A DNA stretch of 37,494 bases from Candidatus Eiseniibacteriota bacterium (GCA_023129715.1 JAGMBO010000086.1:1-37494); one strand, 5' to 3'; numbered from the stretch's first letter, positions 24,673-32,023 are shown. The notes: generated by a model from the letters alone, not told the origin. Numbers and translations are program-made.

Positions 24673-25077
24673 CTACTTGCCGTCGCCTGCATCCGGCTTG
24701 CTAGGTACCTGTTCGTGGCCCATCAGCCAATCAACAGCAGTGTCGATGTCGATGAAGATCTTGAGTTGTTGACCTAAGTTTGCCGAGACTGTTTCTAAGA
24801 AGTGGTAGTCATTCAGGGAACCGCTCACTACAAGCGCGCGTTTGCATCTCATTGCCTCTCCGGATTTTGCGACGTTCCTCGGCATGGCGTAGATCTCAAG
24901 AGTCGACGGTGTGATCTTCGCGCTACGCAAGTCGTTCAGCAACCTGTAGCAGTCATGTTTCTGGATCATGTCTGCAAGATCGGAGGCCATTTTCGTGACG
25001 AGCGAGGAATCGAACTCGCCATGAATGTGCCCGATGATGAGATTTCTTTCCACATCATACGTCAACTCGTATTTCAT
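24673..25077 (-). CDS. STAS/SEC14-like (SpoIIAA-fold) protein
   Basis: The product is 134 aa and soluble. The order of strands and the motifs MKYELTYDVERNLIIGHIHG, YRLLNDLRSA, PSTLEIYAMPR, ALVVSG and FLETVSANLG fit the short STAS/SEC14-domain family. These proteins have the SpoIIAA fold but lack its phospho-acceptor motif. The biochemical role of the family is unsettled. AGGAG sits 6 nt before ATG 25077. It is the last gene of the minus-strand block starting with abiEi. The structured element at 25090-25228 forms its immediate upstream region. Confidence 0.75.
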   Translation of the reverse strand: MKYELTYDVERNLIIGHIHGEFDSSLVTKMASDLADMIQKHDCYRLLNDLRSAKITPSTLEIYAMPRNVAKSGEAMRCKRALVVSGSLNDYHFLETVSANLGQQLKIFIDIDTAVDWLMGHEQVPSKPDAGDGK

Positions 25078-25089
25078 GATTTGCTCCTA

Positions 25090-25228
25090 ATGCCTGGCTG
25101 AGCCGCCGGTTTGTCCCTCGCGCGCGCAGCGCGCCTCGGAGCAAACGGCTGGAGCCGACCGTCCCTTCAGGGGCGGCGGCCCAGACAGGCATTCCAGGCG
25201 CGCGCTGCGCGCTTGGAATGTCAGGCAT
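25090..25228. other. ~140-nt multi-branched inverted-repeat element
   Basis: An outer stem ATGCCTG (25090-25096) with CAGGCAT (25222-25228) encloses three imperfect hairpins. The first is built on CATTCCA/TGGAATG around alternating GC (25190-25220). The second has CCC/GGG closing a TTCA loop (about 25153-25180). The third pairs GCCG/CGGC and TTTG/CAAA around a GCGCGC core (about 25103-25153). The element begins at the stop codon of the GNAT gene and ends just before the SD of the STAS-like gene. It could be an intercistronic RNA structure or a recombination site. The core-site triplets AAC/GTT of integron attC sites are absent from its ends. Confidence 0.55.
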
Positions 25229-25761
25229 CACCGGCACGCAAATGTGTGCCCCCTGCATGCGTGCTCGGCAATCTTGACGTATCGTAATTCCCACAGCGGC
25301 TTCCCGCCAATGGATAGTGGCTTCCTTGTGCCATCGAGAGCGTACCCGGCTCTTGAGTAGAAAACCCGGGATCGCTGGTTTCCTTCAAGGACCCAGAGCG
25401 TAATCCTCTCATGACCGTGTGCCCAAAGATGTGCTTCGGCCGACTCCATGAGCTTTCGTCCAAAGCCTTTCCCCCAGAAGACTGGCCGCACGTAGACCGC
25501 GTAAACCTCGCCAGCCATGCGTCCGTCATCATCTCGACTCTTCCCAAATGAGATCCAACCGACAATACGCCCATCGACTTCTGCGGCCAGCGTGCCGTCT
25601 GTGGACTTGGATAAGGCATCCTGCCAACGAGCCGTCCCCTTTCCCATAGACAGCGCGCTCAGGTGGGTTTCCGGCACGAGGCCGGCATATGCGGCCCGCC
25701 ATGTCTGAACGTGGATCTCCGCGATCTCACGTGCATCCTGAATTGCTGCCCTTCGGATCAT
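25228..25761 (-). CDS. GNAT-family N-acetyltransferase
   Basis: The product is 177 aa. MIRRAAIQDAREIAEIHVQTW is the typical GNAT N-terminus. VYAVYVRPVFWGKGFGRKLM is motif A, whose G-K-G-F-G loop binds the acetyl-CoA pyrophosphate. LWVLEGNQRSRVFYSRAGY is the usual motif B with N-x-x-S/A-x-x-F-Y. It transfers acetyl from acetyl-CoA to an amine; the substrate is unknown. ATG 25761 was chosen because it gives the normal N-terminus and overlaps the stop of the 60-aa ORF upstream as ATGA, which implies translational coupling. There is no good SD. An in-frame start at 25821 is unlikely. Confidence 0.9.
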   Translation of the reverse strand: MIRRAAIQDAREIAEIHVQTWRAAYAGLVPETHLSALSMGKGTARWQDALSKSTDGTLAAEVDGRIVGWISFGKSRDDDGRMAGEVYAVYVRPVFWGKGFGRKLMESAEAHLWAHGHERITLWVLEGNQRSRVFYSRAGYALDGTRKPLSIGGKPLWELRYVKIAEHACRGHTFACR

Positions 25762-25940
25762 TGCATTGTCTGCCGAACGTCGTGAATCACGCTTCGGCGC
25801 ACCAGCGACGATAGCGTGCATTCATCTTGTTGTGCAGTTTCAGTTCTCTTCAACTCAACAGCCATTTCCGTGGCCTGGGATGCCTGCCGAAGGTGCCTCA
25901 GTTCATCCTCCGATAGGCTGATTCCGGTTTCCTCTACCAT
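25758..25940 (-). CDS. Unknown 60-aa protein between AbiEii and GNAT
   Basis: I do not recognise it. It is highly charged and probably helical (SEDELRHLRQASQATEMAVEL, then KRTETAQQDE), without signal peptide or membrane segment. It starts 20 nt after the abiEii stop and its TGA overlaps the GNAT ATG (ATGA). That packing is the main support for its being real. No strong SD precedes it. The neighbourhood would allow a small antitoxin-like or regulatory role, but the sequence does not show one. Confidence 0.5.
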   Translation of the reverse strand: MVEETGISLSEDELRHLRQASQATEMAVELKRTETAQQDECTLSSLVRRSVIHDVRQTMQ

Positions 25941-25960
25941 GTATGCCGCATGCTCGAGTG

Positions 25961-26992
25961 TCAGCCACCGTTGAACTTCTTCTGGAACTCTCCCACCACA
26001 TGCAAGACTTCATCGAACTTCGGTACTTTGTCGAAGAACATCTCCGTGCTCATCGCCTGGTAGTCCTGACGCCATTCCGCTTCCTGTTCCGGCAGTGGTA
26101 CCACGCGGAGTCTCCCACGACTCAGCGTGCTGTAATCCATCCACGACCAGTTGGAGTAGATCTCCCGGTGCTTAGCCGTGCGGGCGAAGATGTCGTCACG
26201 GTCAGCCGCCTTCTCCGCGACACCTTTGGTGATCAGGCACCATAGATCGTAGTAGTGCCGGGCCATTCGGGCGGCTCTCTGCTTTCTATCTGCAGGACGA
26301 TAGGTTTCCTCGTGCAACAGCATGGCCTTCTCCCAGAACGTTCTTACTGCTGCCAGCGCTTGTACCCAGAACTTGCTGGGGCCGAGAACGTCTGGGAAAG
26401 CATCGAACAGATACGCATGCACTTCCTCCTCCTCAACGGGCTCATTGTCCGACCGGGCACCCATTTCGATCTTCACCACGCGCCGAACATAGGCCTCGGT
26501 GTTGGCCATGGCCGACGGGTATTTGAACAGAAGTGTCTGCCTGTCGCGGTCTTCCTCCTCCGAAGCGAGAATCAGTTCCCACGTGTCGGAGCTGGGGAGA
26601 GATGCGTCAATCCTTGCCGCCAGGGTCGGTGCCAGGTTGCCATGGATCCTGCTCTGCGCTGCCTCTCTCATCGCGTCGAGGCGATGACCCTTCTGCTTCT
26701 TACTGGGAGCGTTCTCGGGGCTATCCTCGCCCCCGAAACCAAGGAAGGCCTTGTCAATCACGATGTCGATGTCCTCGGAAAACCGGCTGATCAGGCTCCA
26801 GCACTTCGAGAGGGATGTACCGCCTTTGAACGTGATGTTCTGGCCCCACTCGGGAATACCGAAGAGCTCCCGGAGGGTCCAGCACACCCAGTAGTCCTTC
26901 TCCAGTGACGCGGCCGGCAGCGCTAACTGCTCTTGGGCCTGCTCACAGATCAGGCGACGACGTTCAGCAGGCTGCTCAACGTACCCGTCCAT
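25961..26992 (-). CDS. abiEii: AbiEii nucleotidyltransferase toxin
   Basis: The product is 343 aa. An N-terminal helical part (AAASLEKDYWVCWTLRELF-like, LEKDYWV) is followed by the DNA-polymerase-beta-type nucleotidyltransferase signature FKGGTSLSK (55-63) and RFSEDIDI (70-77), whose two Asp residues (74, 76) bind metal. AbiEii toxins of type IV systems stop growth, and relatives modify tRNA 3' ends with nucleotides. They act in abortive phage infection. ATG 26992 overlaps the abiEi stop as TGATG; a TTG at 26995 is a weaker alternative. The late motifs YYDLWCLITKG and FARTAKHREIY match the AbiEii helical C-terminal part. It looks intact. Confidence 0.93.
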   Translation of the reverse strand: MDGYVEQPAERRRLICEQAQEQLALPAASLEKDYWVCWTLRELFGIPEWGQNITFKGGTSLSKCWSLISRFSEDIDIVIDKAFLGFGGEDSPENAPSKKQKGHRLDAMREAAQSRIHGNLAPTLAARIDASLPSSDTWELILASEEEDRDRQTLLFKYPSAMANTEAYVRRVVKIEMGARSDNEPVEEEEVHAYLFDAFPDVLGPSKFWVQALAAVRTFWEKAMLLHEETYRPADRKQRAARMARHYYDLWCLITKGVAEKAADRDDIFARTAKHREIYSNWSWMDYSTLSRGRLRVVPLPEQEAEWRQDYQAMSTEMFFDKVPKFDEVLHVVGEFQKKFNGG

Positions 26993-27603
26993 CAACTCTG
27001 ACCCTTCCCGGCGATGGCGCGGATGATCTGGGCGATCCAGATTGGTGCGTAATGGATGTCCTTTAGGAGTTGCGCCTTGTCCTTGGCGTGCAGTCTCTTT
27101 CTGAGGATCGACGTGATGCGGTCATCGACGTGCCGCTGTCCCAGCCATCGGAGCGCCTGGATGACCGTCCCGCTGATCTTGCCGGCGGTCGCCATGTTCC
27201 GGGGCGTGGTGCGCTTGAGCAGGATCTGCCTGTTCCCCACCTGCAGCTTCCGGGTGGGGCCGTCGGTCAGGAAGACGATCTTCATGGGAACCTGGTCACT
27301 CAGGCCCAGTAGGTTGGCAGCGTAGGCCCCCGAAGGCTGGAGCCGCACGGCGTCGCGGACCTCCAGGGCGGCCACGACCTGGTCCACTGACGGTGCCAGG
27401 ACCCCGAGCTGGGGGTCGGTGCGAGGGTAGTCGTACAGGCCCCGGGCCACCTGCCGGATGGTGCCGTTCTGCTTGTAACGCTTGATGGCCGTCGCCACGG
27501 CGGTCCTGCTTCCCAGGTCCTTGAAATGGGCTGGAGTGAACACCCAACCCTTGCCATGGCCAGCTATTCGGCTAAACACCTTGCCGTCAACAGAATGAGG
27601 CAT
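26992..27603 (-). CDS. abiEi: AbiEi-type antitoxin / autorepressor (DUF6088-like)
   Basis: The product is 203 aa. The N-terminal winged helix reads GWVFTPAHFKDLGSRTAVATAIKRYKQNGTIRQVARGLYDYPR, typical of AbiEi/DUF6088 antitoxins that bind their own promoter. The C-terminal domain (IVFLTDG, RNMATAGKISGTVIQALRWLG) is the part that neutralises the toxin in studied AbiEi proteins. AAGGAGG sits 8 nt before ATG 27603. An open frame reaching 27657 would have to translate through the promoter and operator, so the shorter start is preferred. It is the first gene of the operon and its stop overlaps the abiEii start. Confidence 0.92.
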   Translation of the reverse strand: MPHSVDGKVFSRIAGHGKGWVFTPAHFKDLGSRTAVATAIKRYKQNGTIRQVARGLYDYPRTDPQLGVLAPSVDQVVAALEVRDAVRLQPSGAYAANLLGLSDQVPMKIVFLTDGPTRKLQVGNRQILLKRTTPRNMATAGKISGTVIQALRWLGQRHVDDRITSILRKRLHAKDKAQLLKDIHYAPIWIAQIIRAIAGKGQS

Positions 27604-27620
27604 TACCAAACCTCCTTCAA

Positions 27621-27650
27621 TGCCACAAAAAGTAGCTAGTTTTTGTGGCA
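27621..27650. promoter_or_regulatory. AbiE operator: 30-bp near-perfect palindrome
   Basis: TGCCACAAAAA (27621-27631) and TTTTTGTGGCA (27640-27650) are perfect 11-bp inverted repeats. The central TAGCTA is also symmetric, leaving one mismatched pair (G/G). It lies just upstream of the abiEi SD and over the predicted -10 and spacer, where an autorepressor would block transcription. Studied AbiEi proteins repress through promoter inverted repeats, so AbiEi is the expected binder. Confidence 0.8.
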
Positions 27651-27657
27651 AAGTCAA
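27629..27657 (-). promoter_or_regulatory. Putative abiE promoter
   Basis: On the minus strand TTGACT (27657-27652) matches the -35 consensus at five of six positions. A 17-nt spacer leads to TACTTT (27634-27629), a weak -10 with three of six matches. The operator palindrome starts inside the spacer and covers the -10. The spacing is right, but the -10 is poor. Confidence 0.5.
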
Positions 27658-28009
27658 GACTGAGGGAATGGGGCGAGCCGGAGGCGGCGGGGTCTTTGGC
27701 GGCAGGCGAATACCCTGCTAGGTGGAGAGACATGCGAACCAAGACATCGTGAGTGGTCCGCGCGAGTGAGAGTGCAGCCTGTCGGGATAGTGACGGCAGG
27801 TCCTGGATAGGCGCAACCGGCGTAGAAGCGATCAGTAATCTACTCGCATCGGGGCTGCGTTGCTACTGTCGCCACTCTGCAGCAGCTTCCCGGGCAGACA
27901 TCGGTGACATCCCCGACTGCATCCAGGGCCAGATCGAAAGTCGGCACCAGTGAGGCACCGGTGGACGGCCCCCGCGGGTCGCCCCCCGGTCCGGCAAGCT
28001 GGAAACCCG
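27658..28009. other. Intergenic region between abiE block and potassium channel gene
   Basis: About 350 nt lie between the abiE promoter and the channel gene end. I see no convincing gene, tRNA, terminator with T-tract or attachment-site repeat. Short open frames here have no SD. Confidence 0.45.
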
Positions 28010-29056
28010 TCAGGCCGCGAGCGACCCCGGAGATCGCGCGTGTTGCGAGAGGCGCGCAATTCCCTCCGCGCCGCTGGCGATGATCACGACGTCTCCGGGA
28101 CGGAACTCGGTCTCGCCTCCTGGCCGCACGCGCGTCGTCCCATCTGCGCGCTTGGTGGCCACGAAGACGATGCCGGCGCCCTCTTCGCGACCATGCTCGC
28201 GAATCGTCCGGCCGACCAGCGGGCTGTCCTCCGAAAGCGTGACTTCTCCGAGCTCGAAACCTCCGTCGCCGGCATGCGCGCGGCTGAGGAACTCGGTGAC
28301 GTTCGGCTGGACGATCGCGTTGGCGACTTCCAGCGCGCCGGTGCGATAGGGCGAGACGACATGGGTGGCCCCGGCCCGGCGGACCTTGCGCATCGAGCCT
28401 TCATCGTCGGCACGCGCAATGATCGTTAGGTTCGGATTGATCTCGCGCGCGCTGAGTGTGATCACGATGTTGTCGGAGTCGGCGTTGACGACACCGACGA
28501 CTCCGCGCGCCCGTTCGACGCCGGCGCGCAGGAGCACTTCGTCTTCTGTGGCGCTGCCGCGGATCGTGAGGTATCCGAGTTCCCGGGCCACCTGGAGGGC
28601 ATCCTCATCGGGATCGACCACCACCATGCTGACGCTCTCTTGCGCCAGACGTTCGCACACCGTCCGCCCAATGCGGCCGAATCCACAGATGACGTAGTGA
28701 TCACGCAGACGGTCGATCTGCCCTTGCATCCTGCGCCTCCAATCAAGTCGATACGAAACCGCGCCGTCGACGATCGCGCCGAAGGCGTAGGCGGCGGTGC
28801 CGATGCCGCCGATCATGAGCAGGGTCGTGAAACGCTCGCCAGCCTCCGAGAGCCCTTCGGCGCCGTAGCCGACGGTCGTGATGGTAACCAGGGTGAAGAA
28901 GAGGGAGCGCCAGATATCCCAGCCTTCCACGATCACGAACCCGACCGTGCCGACGCAGACGACGAAGCAGAGCACAGCCGCTGCCCGGGCAATCCGCGAC
29001 CTGACCAGGGAGCGACGGTTATCCGGGGTGCCCAAGGGCTTCCTGAAACTGGTCAT
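28010..29056 (-). CDS. Two-TM potassium channel with RCK (TrkA-N/TrkA-C) domains
   Basis: The product is 348 aa. A first membrane helix (VLCFVVCVGTVGFVIV), the pore helix and filter TITTVGYGA (TVGYG at 61-65), and a second helix (LLMIGGIGTAAYAFGAIV) form an MthK-like ion-channel module. The RCK domain follows with GFGRIG (125-130) and the strand-end VVVD (Asp148), a Rossmann nucleotide site. TrkA-C occupies the last ~80 residues (LSEDSPLVGRTIREHG, FRPGDVVIIASG). It is expected to be a tetrameric inner-membrane K+ channel gated by a cytoplasmic ligand. GAGGAGG lies about 11 nt before the ATG, rather far. A Pro-rich open frame upstream ends ATGA on this start. Confidence 0.93.
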   Translation of the reverse strand: MTSFRKPLGTPDNRRSLVRSRIARAAAVLCFVVCVGTVGFVIVEGWDIWRSLFFTLVTITTVGYGAEGLSEAGERFTTLLMIGGIGTAAYAFGAIVDGAVSYRLDWRRRMQGQIDRLRDHYVICGFGRIGRTVCERLAQESVSMVVVDPDEDALQVARELGYLTIRGSATEDEVLLRAGVERARGVVGVVNADSDNIVITLSAREINPNLTIIARADDEGSMRKVRRAGATHVVSPYRTGALEVANAIVQPNVTEFLSRAHAGDGGFELGEVTLSEDSPLVGRTIREHGREEGAGIVFVATKRADGTTRVRPGGETEFRPGDVVIIASGAEGIARLSQHARSPGSLAA

Positions 29057-29343
29057 CTGCGCAGCGTCCTCCTCGCAGTCCCTATCGGCACCGCAGCGCA
29101 GGTCGTTGAACCCATGGGCCGAGGGGGCGGGATCCCGGATCCTGGAGAGAGGGGATGTGCAACGAACCGCAGATCCGGCAGGCCCAGCGGTGGGGGACCC
29201 GACGAGCGGGGTGGCGCCCGAGGGAACGGGCCGGCCGACGGGGGAGCCGATCTACCGGCCTGCGTCCCAGGAGGCGGGCCGGAGGGCGGCCCGGGGAGCC
29301 AGGCGGCAGGGGCCGGCAAGGGAGCCGGTAACGGGGCCGTCAT
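29053..29343 (-). CDS. Doubtful Pro-rich 96-aa ORF
   Basis: The frame encodes MTAPLPAPLPAPAAWLPGPP and similar Pro/Ala runs, with no domain. Its stop overlaps the channel ATG (ATGA), and AGGAA lies a few nt before its own ATG, which would fit a coupled gene. However, the plus strand here is very G-rich, and a Pro-rich translation is what such DNA gives by chance. I treat it as probably not a gene. Confidence 0.22.
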   Translation of the reverse strand: MTAPLPAPLPAPAAWLPGPPSGPPPGTQAGRSAPPSAGPFPRAPPRSSGPPPLGLPDLRFVAHPLSPGSGIPPPRPMGSTTCAAVPIGTARRTLRR

Positions 29344-29580
29344 CGTTTCCTAAACGAGCCGAGGCCCTCACGCGTAGGTACAGTGTGCGCCGGTGAAGGA
29401 ACCGGACCCGTTGAGACCCCGATCTCCGGCACACCTGGAACCCGCACGGAGATCATGGGCGCAACCGAATGGCAGCCCGCGCGGTAGGAGGCCGCAACTT
29501 ATCTCATGATTAGCAGTTGCGCTTGGCCGGGAACTACCTATCTTCACGCTCGTGGGGGCACCCGCGAAGCGAGGAGACCC
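29057..29580. other. G-rich intergenic region upstream of ECF sigma gene
   Basis: Bases ~29110-29345 are strikingly rich in G on the plus strand, with many runs of three to five G. Several sets of three close runs occur (for example near 29116-29130 and 29275-29300), so G-quadruplex or R-loop formation is possible, although strict four-run short-loop motifs are not evident. The part 29345-29580 holds three GGAAC elements (29398, 29437, 29530), of which the last looks like an ECF promoter. No firm gene is seen. Confidence 0.5.
29530..29553 (+). promoter_or_regulatory. Putative ECF-type autoregulatory promoter
   Basis: GGAAC (29530-29534), a 16-nt spacer and CGT (29551-29553) fit the GGAAC-N15-17-CGT pattern of many sigmaE-like ECF promoters. 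It lies about 30 nt before the ECF sigma start, where an autoregulated promoter is expected. The base after CGT is G, not the usual C. Confidence 0.5.
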
Positions 29581-30147
29581 ATGGGCGACGGCGATCTCTC
29601 GGAACTCGCCAGGCAATTCCAGATGGGTGATCTGGAATGTCTCCGTCTGCTCGTCGAGGCGATGAGTCCCCTGCTGACCGCGGTCGCCTACCGCTACACG
29701 CATGACCGGGAACGGGCCCGCGACCTCTGCCAGGAGACATGGATTCGGGTGCACGAGCGAATCGCGCGCTATGATCCGAGACGCCCCTTTCCTCCCTGGC
29801 TGCTGGCGATCCATCGCCATGGATGCCTGAGCCACCTGCGGCGCCCCGCCGTGCGGCGCGAGTCCCCGATGGCCGACAACGCCCTCTGGGACACCGTGCC
29901 CGACGAACGCGCTCCCGATCCCTCGGAACGACTCGAGCAGCGCGAATTCGGCCGCCAACTCCGCCGCGCGCTGATCCAACTCAGCAAGCGCCAGCAAGAG
30001 GTCTTCGCACTCGTCGATCTCGAGCAGCAGGCGCCGCGAGACGCAGCCCGGATCCTCGACATGCACCCAACGACTCTGCGCACCACACTGCACTTCGCCC
30101 GCCGGCGTCTTGCGCAGATCCTGCGGGATTGGGAGGAAGCACCGTGA
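29581..30147 (+). CDS. ECF-type RNA polymerase sigma factor
   Basis: The product is 188 aa. Region 2 reads LLTAVAYRYTHDRERARDLCQETWIRVHERIARYDPRRPFPPWLLAIHRHGCLSHLRR, with the D-A/R-x-D-L-x-Q-E-x-W core that binds the -10. Region 4 reads LIQLSKRQQEVFALVDLEQ...DAARILDMHPTTLRTTLHFARRRL, the helix-turn-helix for the -35. The roughly 35 residues between are the usual acidic linker (WDTVPDERAPDPSERLEQ). AGGAG precedes ATG 29581. The stop overlaps the GTG start of the anti-sigma gene (GTGA), a typical coupled pair. Confidence 0.95.
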   Translation: MGDGDLSELARQFQMGDLECLRLLVEAMSPLLTAVAYRYTHDRERARDLCQETWIRVHERIARYDPRRPFPPWLLAIHRHGCLSHLRRPAVRRESPMADNALWDTVPDERAPDPSERLEQREFGRQLRRALIQLSKRQQEVFALVDLEQQAPRDAARILDMHPTTLRTTLHFARRRLAQILRDWEEAP

Positions 30148-30977
30148 GCCGGACGATTGATTGCCAGACGTTTGCGGAATATCTCGACGAACTCTCCCAG
30201 GGCAAACTCTCGCGGGACCAGGTGGAGCAATTGCACGCCCATGCCCTCCAGTGCCGCGAGTGCGCCATGCTCTTCAAGATCCGGGAGCATCTTCGCCAAC
30301 CGACAATCGCCGAGCTCTCCAACGCCATGCCTCCAGGAATGGGCGCGGAGATGTGGCGCCGGGTGGCCCATGCGCTTGGGCAGGAGGGAGCCCCAGGCAT
30401 AATCCGGGGCCGCGAACGACGCCGCTGGTGGGCTCGTCCCTTGCTCGTTCCCGCTCTGACGGCGGCGTGTCTGCTGCTCTTGGTCGTGAGCACCGTATTG
30501 GTGGGCGAAATCCGCAGGGGGCACCGGCGCGAGCAAACGCTCGCCGAAATCCTGGTGCGGCAAGAGACGCACCGGTCCCACGACGTCACTCGATCCCAAG
30601 CAGCGACGGCGGTTTTCGGGATCGCCGAATCGCGATTGGAGACCGGTCGAACGCCGCTGTTTTCCCGCGGCTGGCAGCGGGTTCTGCGCGACCGCGATGC
30701 CCTTCGTTGGGAGGAACTGGTGCGCCACTTGGAACGACTTCCCGAGGATCTGACGCTCCTCGACAGCCACGACGCCGAGGAGCTCCTGACCCAGCTCGAC
30801 CGTTGGCGGGGCATCGCTATCCCGCCGGGCGCCTGGGGACTCGACCTACGGGACGGACTGCAGAGAGAAGAAGTCATCGAGATCGTCCGCAGTCTGCCCA
30901 TCGACCCGCAGCGGCCGATCGCCTCACACGAAATCCGACGGCTCTTCCGCGGATTCGGGCGAGGATATGATCTGTAG
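30144..30977 (+). CDS. Membrane-anchored ZAS-type anti-sigma factor
   Basis: The product is 277 aa and starts at GTG 30144, with GGAGG 7 nt upstream. The N-terminal cytoplasmic part has the zinc anti-sigma motif H33-x3-C37-x2-C40 (HALQCREC). One membrane helix covers residues ~100-122 (LLVPALTAACLLLLVVSTVLV), so the C-terminal ~150 residues would lie in the periplasm, possibly as a sensing domain. It should bind and silence the ECF sigma encoded just before it until released by a signal. The periplasmic part (LRWEELVRHLERLPEDLTLL) is not recognised. Confidence 0.88.
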   Translation: MSRTIDCQTFAEYLDELSQGKLSRDQVEQLHAHALQCRECAMLFKIREHLRQPTIAELSNAMPPGMGAEMWRRVAHALGQEGAPGIIRGRERRRWWARPLLVPALTAACLLLLVVSTVLVGEIRRGHRREQTLAEILVRQETHRSHDVTRSQAATAVFGIAESRLETGRTPLFSRGWQRVLRDRDALRWEELVRHLERLPEDLTLLDSHDAEELLTQLDRWRGIAIPPGAWGLDLRDGLQREEVIEIVRSLPIDPQRPIASHEIRRLFRGFGRGYDL

Positions 30978-31017
30978 TCGGGACGGAAGCCCCGGCCACG
31001 TGAGGAGGAAGACAATC

Positions 31018-32007
31018 ATGAATCCCAAGAACCCCAATGCCACGAAGCCCGCGTCCCGCCGCCGCTCGCTCCTGTTGGGCGCCTTGGTAATCGGCCTGTT
31101 CTCCTTCGCCGGTTGCCAGCACTACGATGCGCAAGTTGCGATCCATCCCGATGGCTCGGGCCGCCGCACTATCGAATTCACGGTGGACAGCAGTAGGGAC
31201 AATACGTTCCCGCTGACGCACGAGGCTCTCGGCGAGCTCTTTCACATCGATTCGGCTCACGGATGGGAGCTCACATCGCCTGAGAAACCGGCGCCGGAAG
31301 CCTCGGCCGCCGGAGCAACCTTCCGACGCGAAACGACCTTCGACGACTTCGCCGCCTGGTCACAGGCCGACGGCGACCTGCGCATTCAGGCTGCCCGCCA
31401 AGGACGCCCCCACGCCGCTGTCGTCTTCGACAACGATCTCGACGTGCGCTTCATCGAGTCCGAGGAGGGACGGATCTGCCAGTACCGGGAGATCTTCTCT
31501 TGGACCGGGCTGCGCCAGGAGATCGCCGCATTCATGGCCGACCGCTTCACGGAGCAAATGGAAGCGTCCTATCCCTTTCTCTCCAGCAATGAGCTGCACG
31601 AATTGCGCGGCCTGATCGCCGGCATGATCATGCTCCACCTGGAAGCGGCGGGAAGCCCCGAAGGAGAAGAACCGGATGGCGACCTGATCCAGGCTGCGAT
31701 CACGGCGCACGCCGAGGACATTCTCCGGCGCCACGTCAGCGACTTGAGCACCGCGGAGATCAGCGAAATCGTGCGGGCGGCCGCCGACGATCCGATGGAT
31801 CTGCTCGACACGTACCTCGCCGAGGAACTCCCGGGCGCCTACCACGCCGCCTCGACCGCGCTCAACATCGCGGTCACGATGCCGGGCCCGATCATCGACA
31901 CCAATGCGGATCGGATCGACGGACAGCAGGTGACTTGGGAGCTGAACGTCTGGGACGCCAGCGCTCACCCAGTGGAGATTTTCGTCATTGCAGAGGTCGC
32001 CGAGTAG
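31018..32007 (+). CDS. Lipoprotein of the ECF sigma operon
   Basis: The product is 329 aa. AGGAGG lies 9 nt before ATG 31018. An Arg-rich n-region (SRRRS), a hydrophobic stretch and FAGC (Cys33) make a lipoprotein signal. The N-terminal mature part (YDAQVAIHPDGSGRRTIEF) and the C-terminal part (VTMPGPIIDTNADRIDGQQV) look like the two ends of an LppM/DUF3153-like beta domain that encloses a helical insert. It starts 40 nt after the anti-sigma stop, so it is probably cotranscribed. It could be an envelope component controlled by, or sensing for, the sigma/anti-sigma pair. Confidence 0.85.
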   Translation: MNPKNPNATKPASRRRSLLLGALVIGLFSFAGCQHYDAQVAIHPDGSGRRTIEFTVDSSRDNTFPLTHEALGELFHIDSAHGWELTSPEKPAPEASAAGATFRRETTFDDFAAWSQADGDLRIQAARQGRPHAAVVFDNDLDVRFIESEEGRICQYREIFSWTGLRQEIAAFMADRFTEQMEASYPFLSSNELHELRGLIAGMIMLHLEAAGSPEGEEPDGDLIQAAITAHAEDILRRHVSDLSTAEISEIVRAAADDPMDLLDTYLAEELPGAYHAASTALNIAVTMPGPIIDTNADRIDGQQVTWELNVWDASAHPVEIFVIAEVAE

Positions 32008-32023
32008 ACGGGTGTCACACGCA

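Noticed and set aside
25090-25228. Integron attC site
   Set aside because: The size, folding and position between small cassettes-like genes are suggestive, but the ends lack the AAC/GTT core triplets, no integrase is present and no second copy was seen.
27604-27657. Longer AbiEi protein starting at TTG 27657
   Set aside because: It would translate the -35, the operator and the SD. AAGGAGG before ATG 27603 gives a better start.
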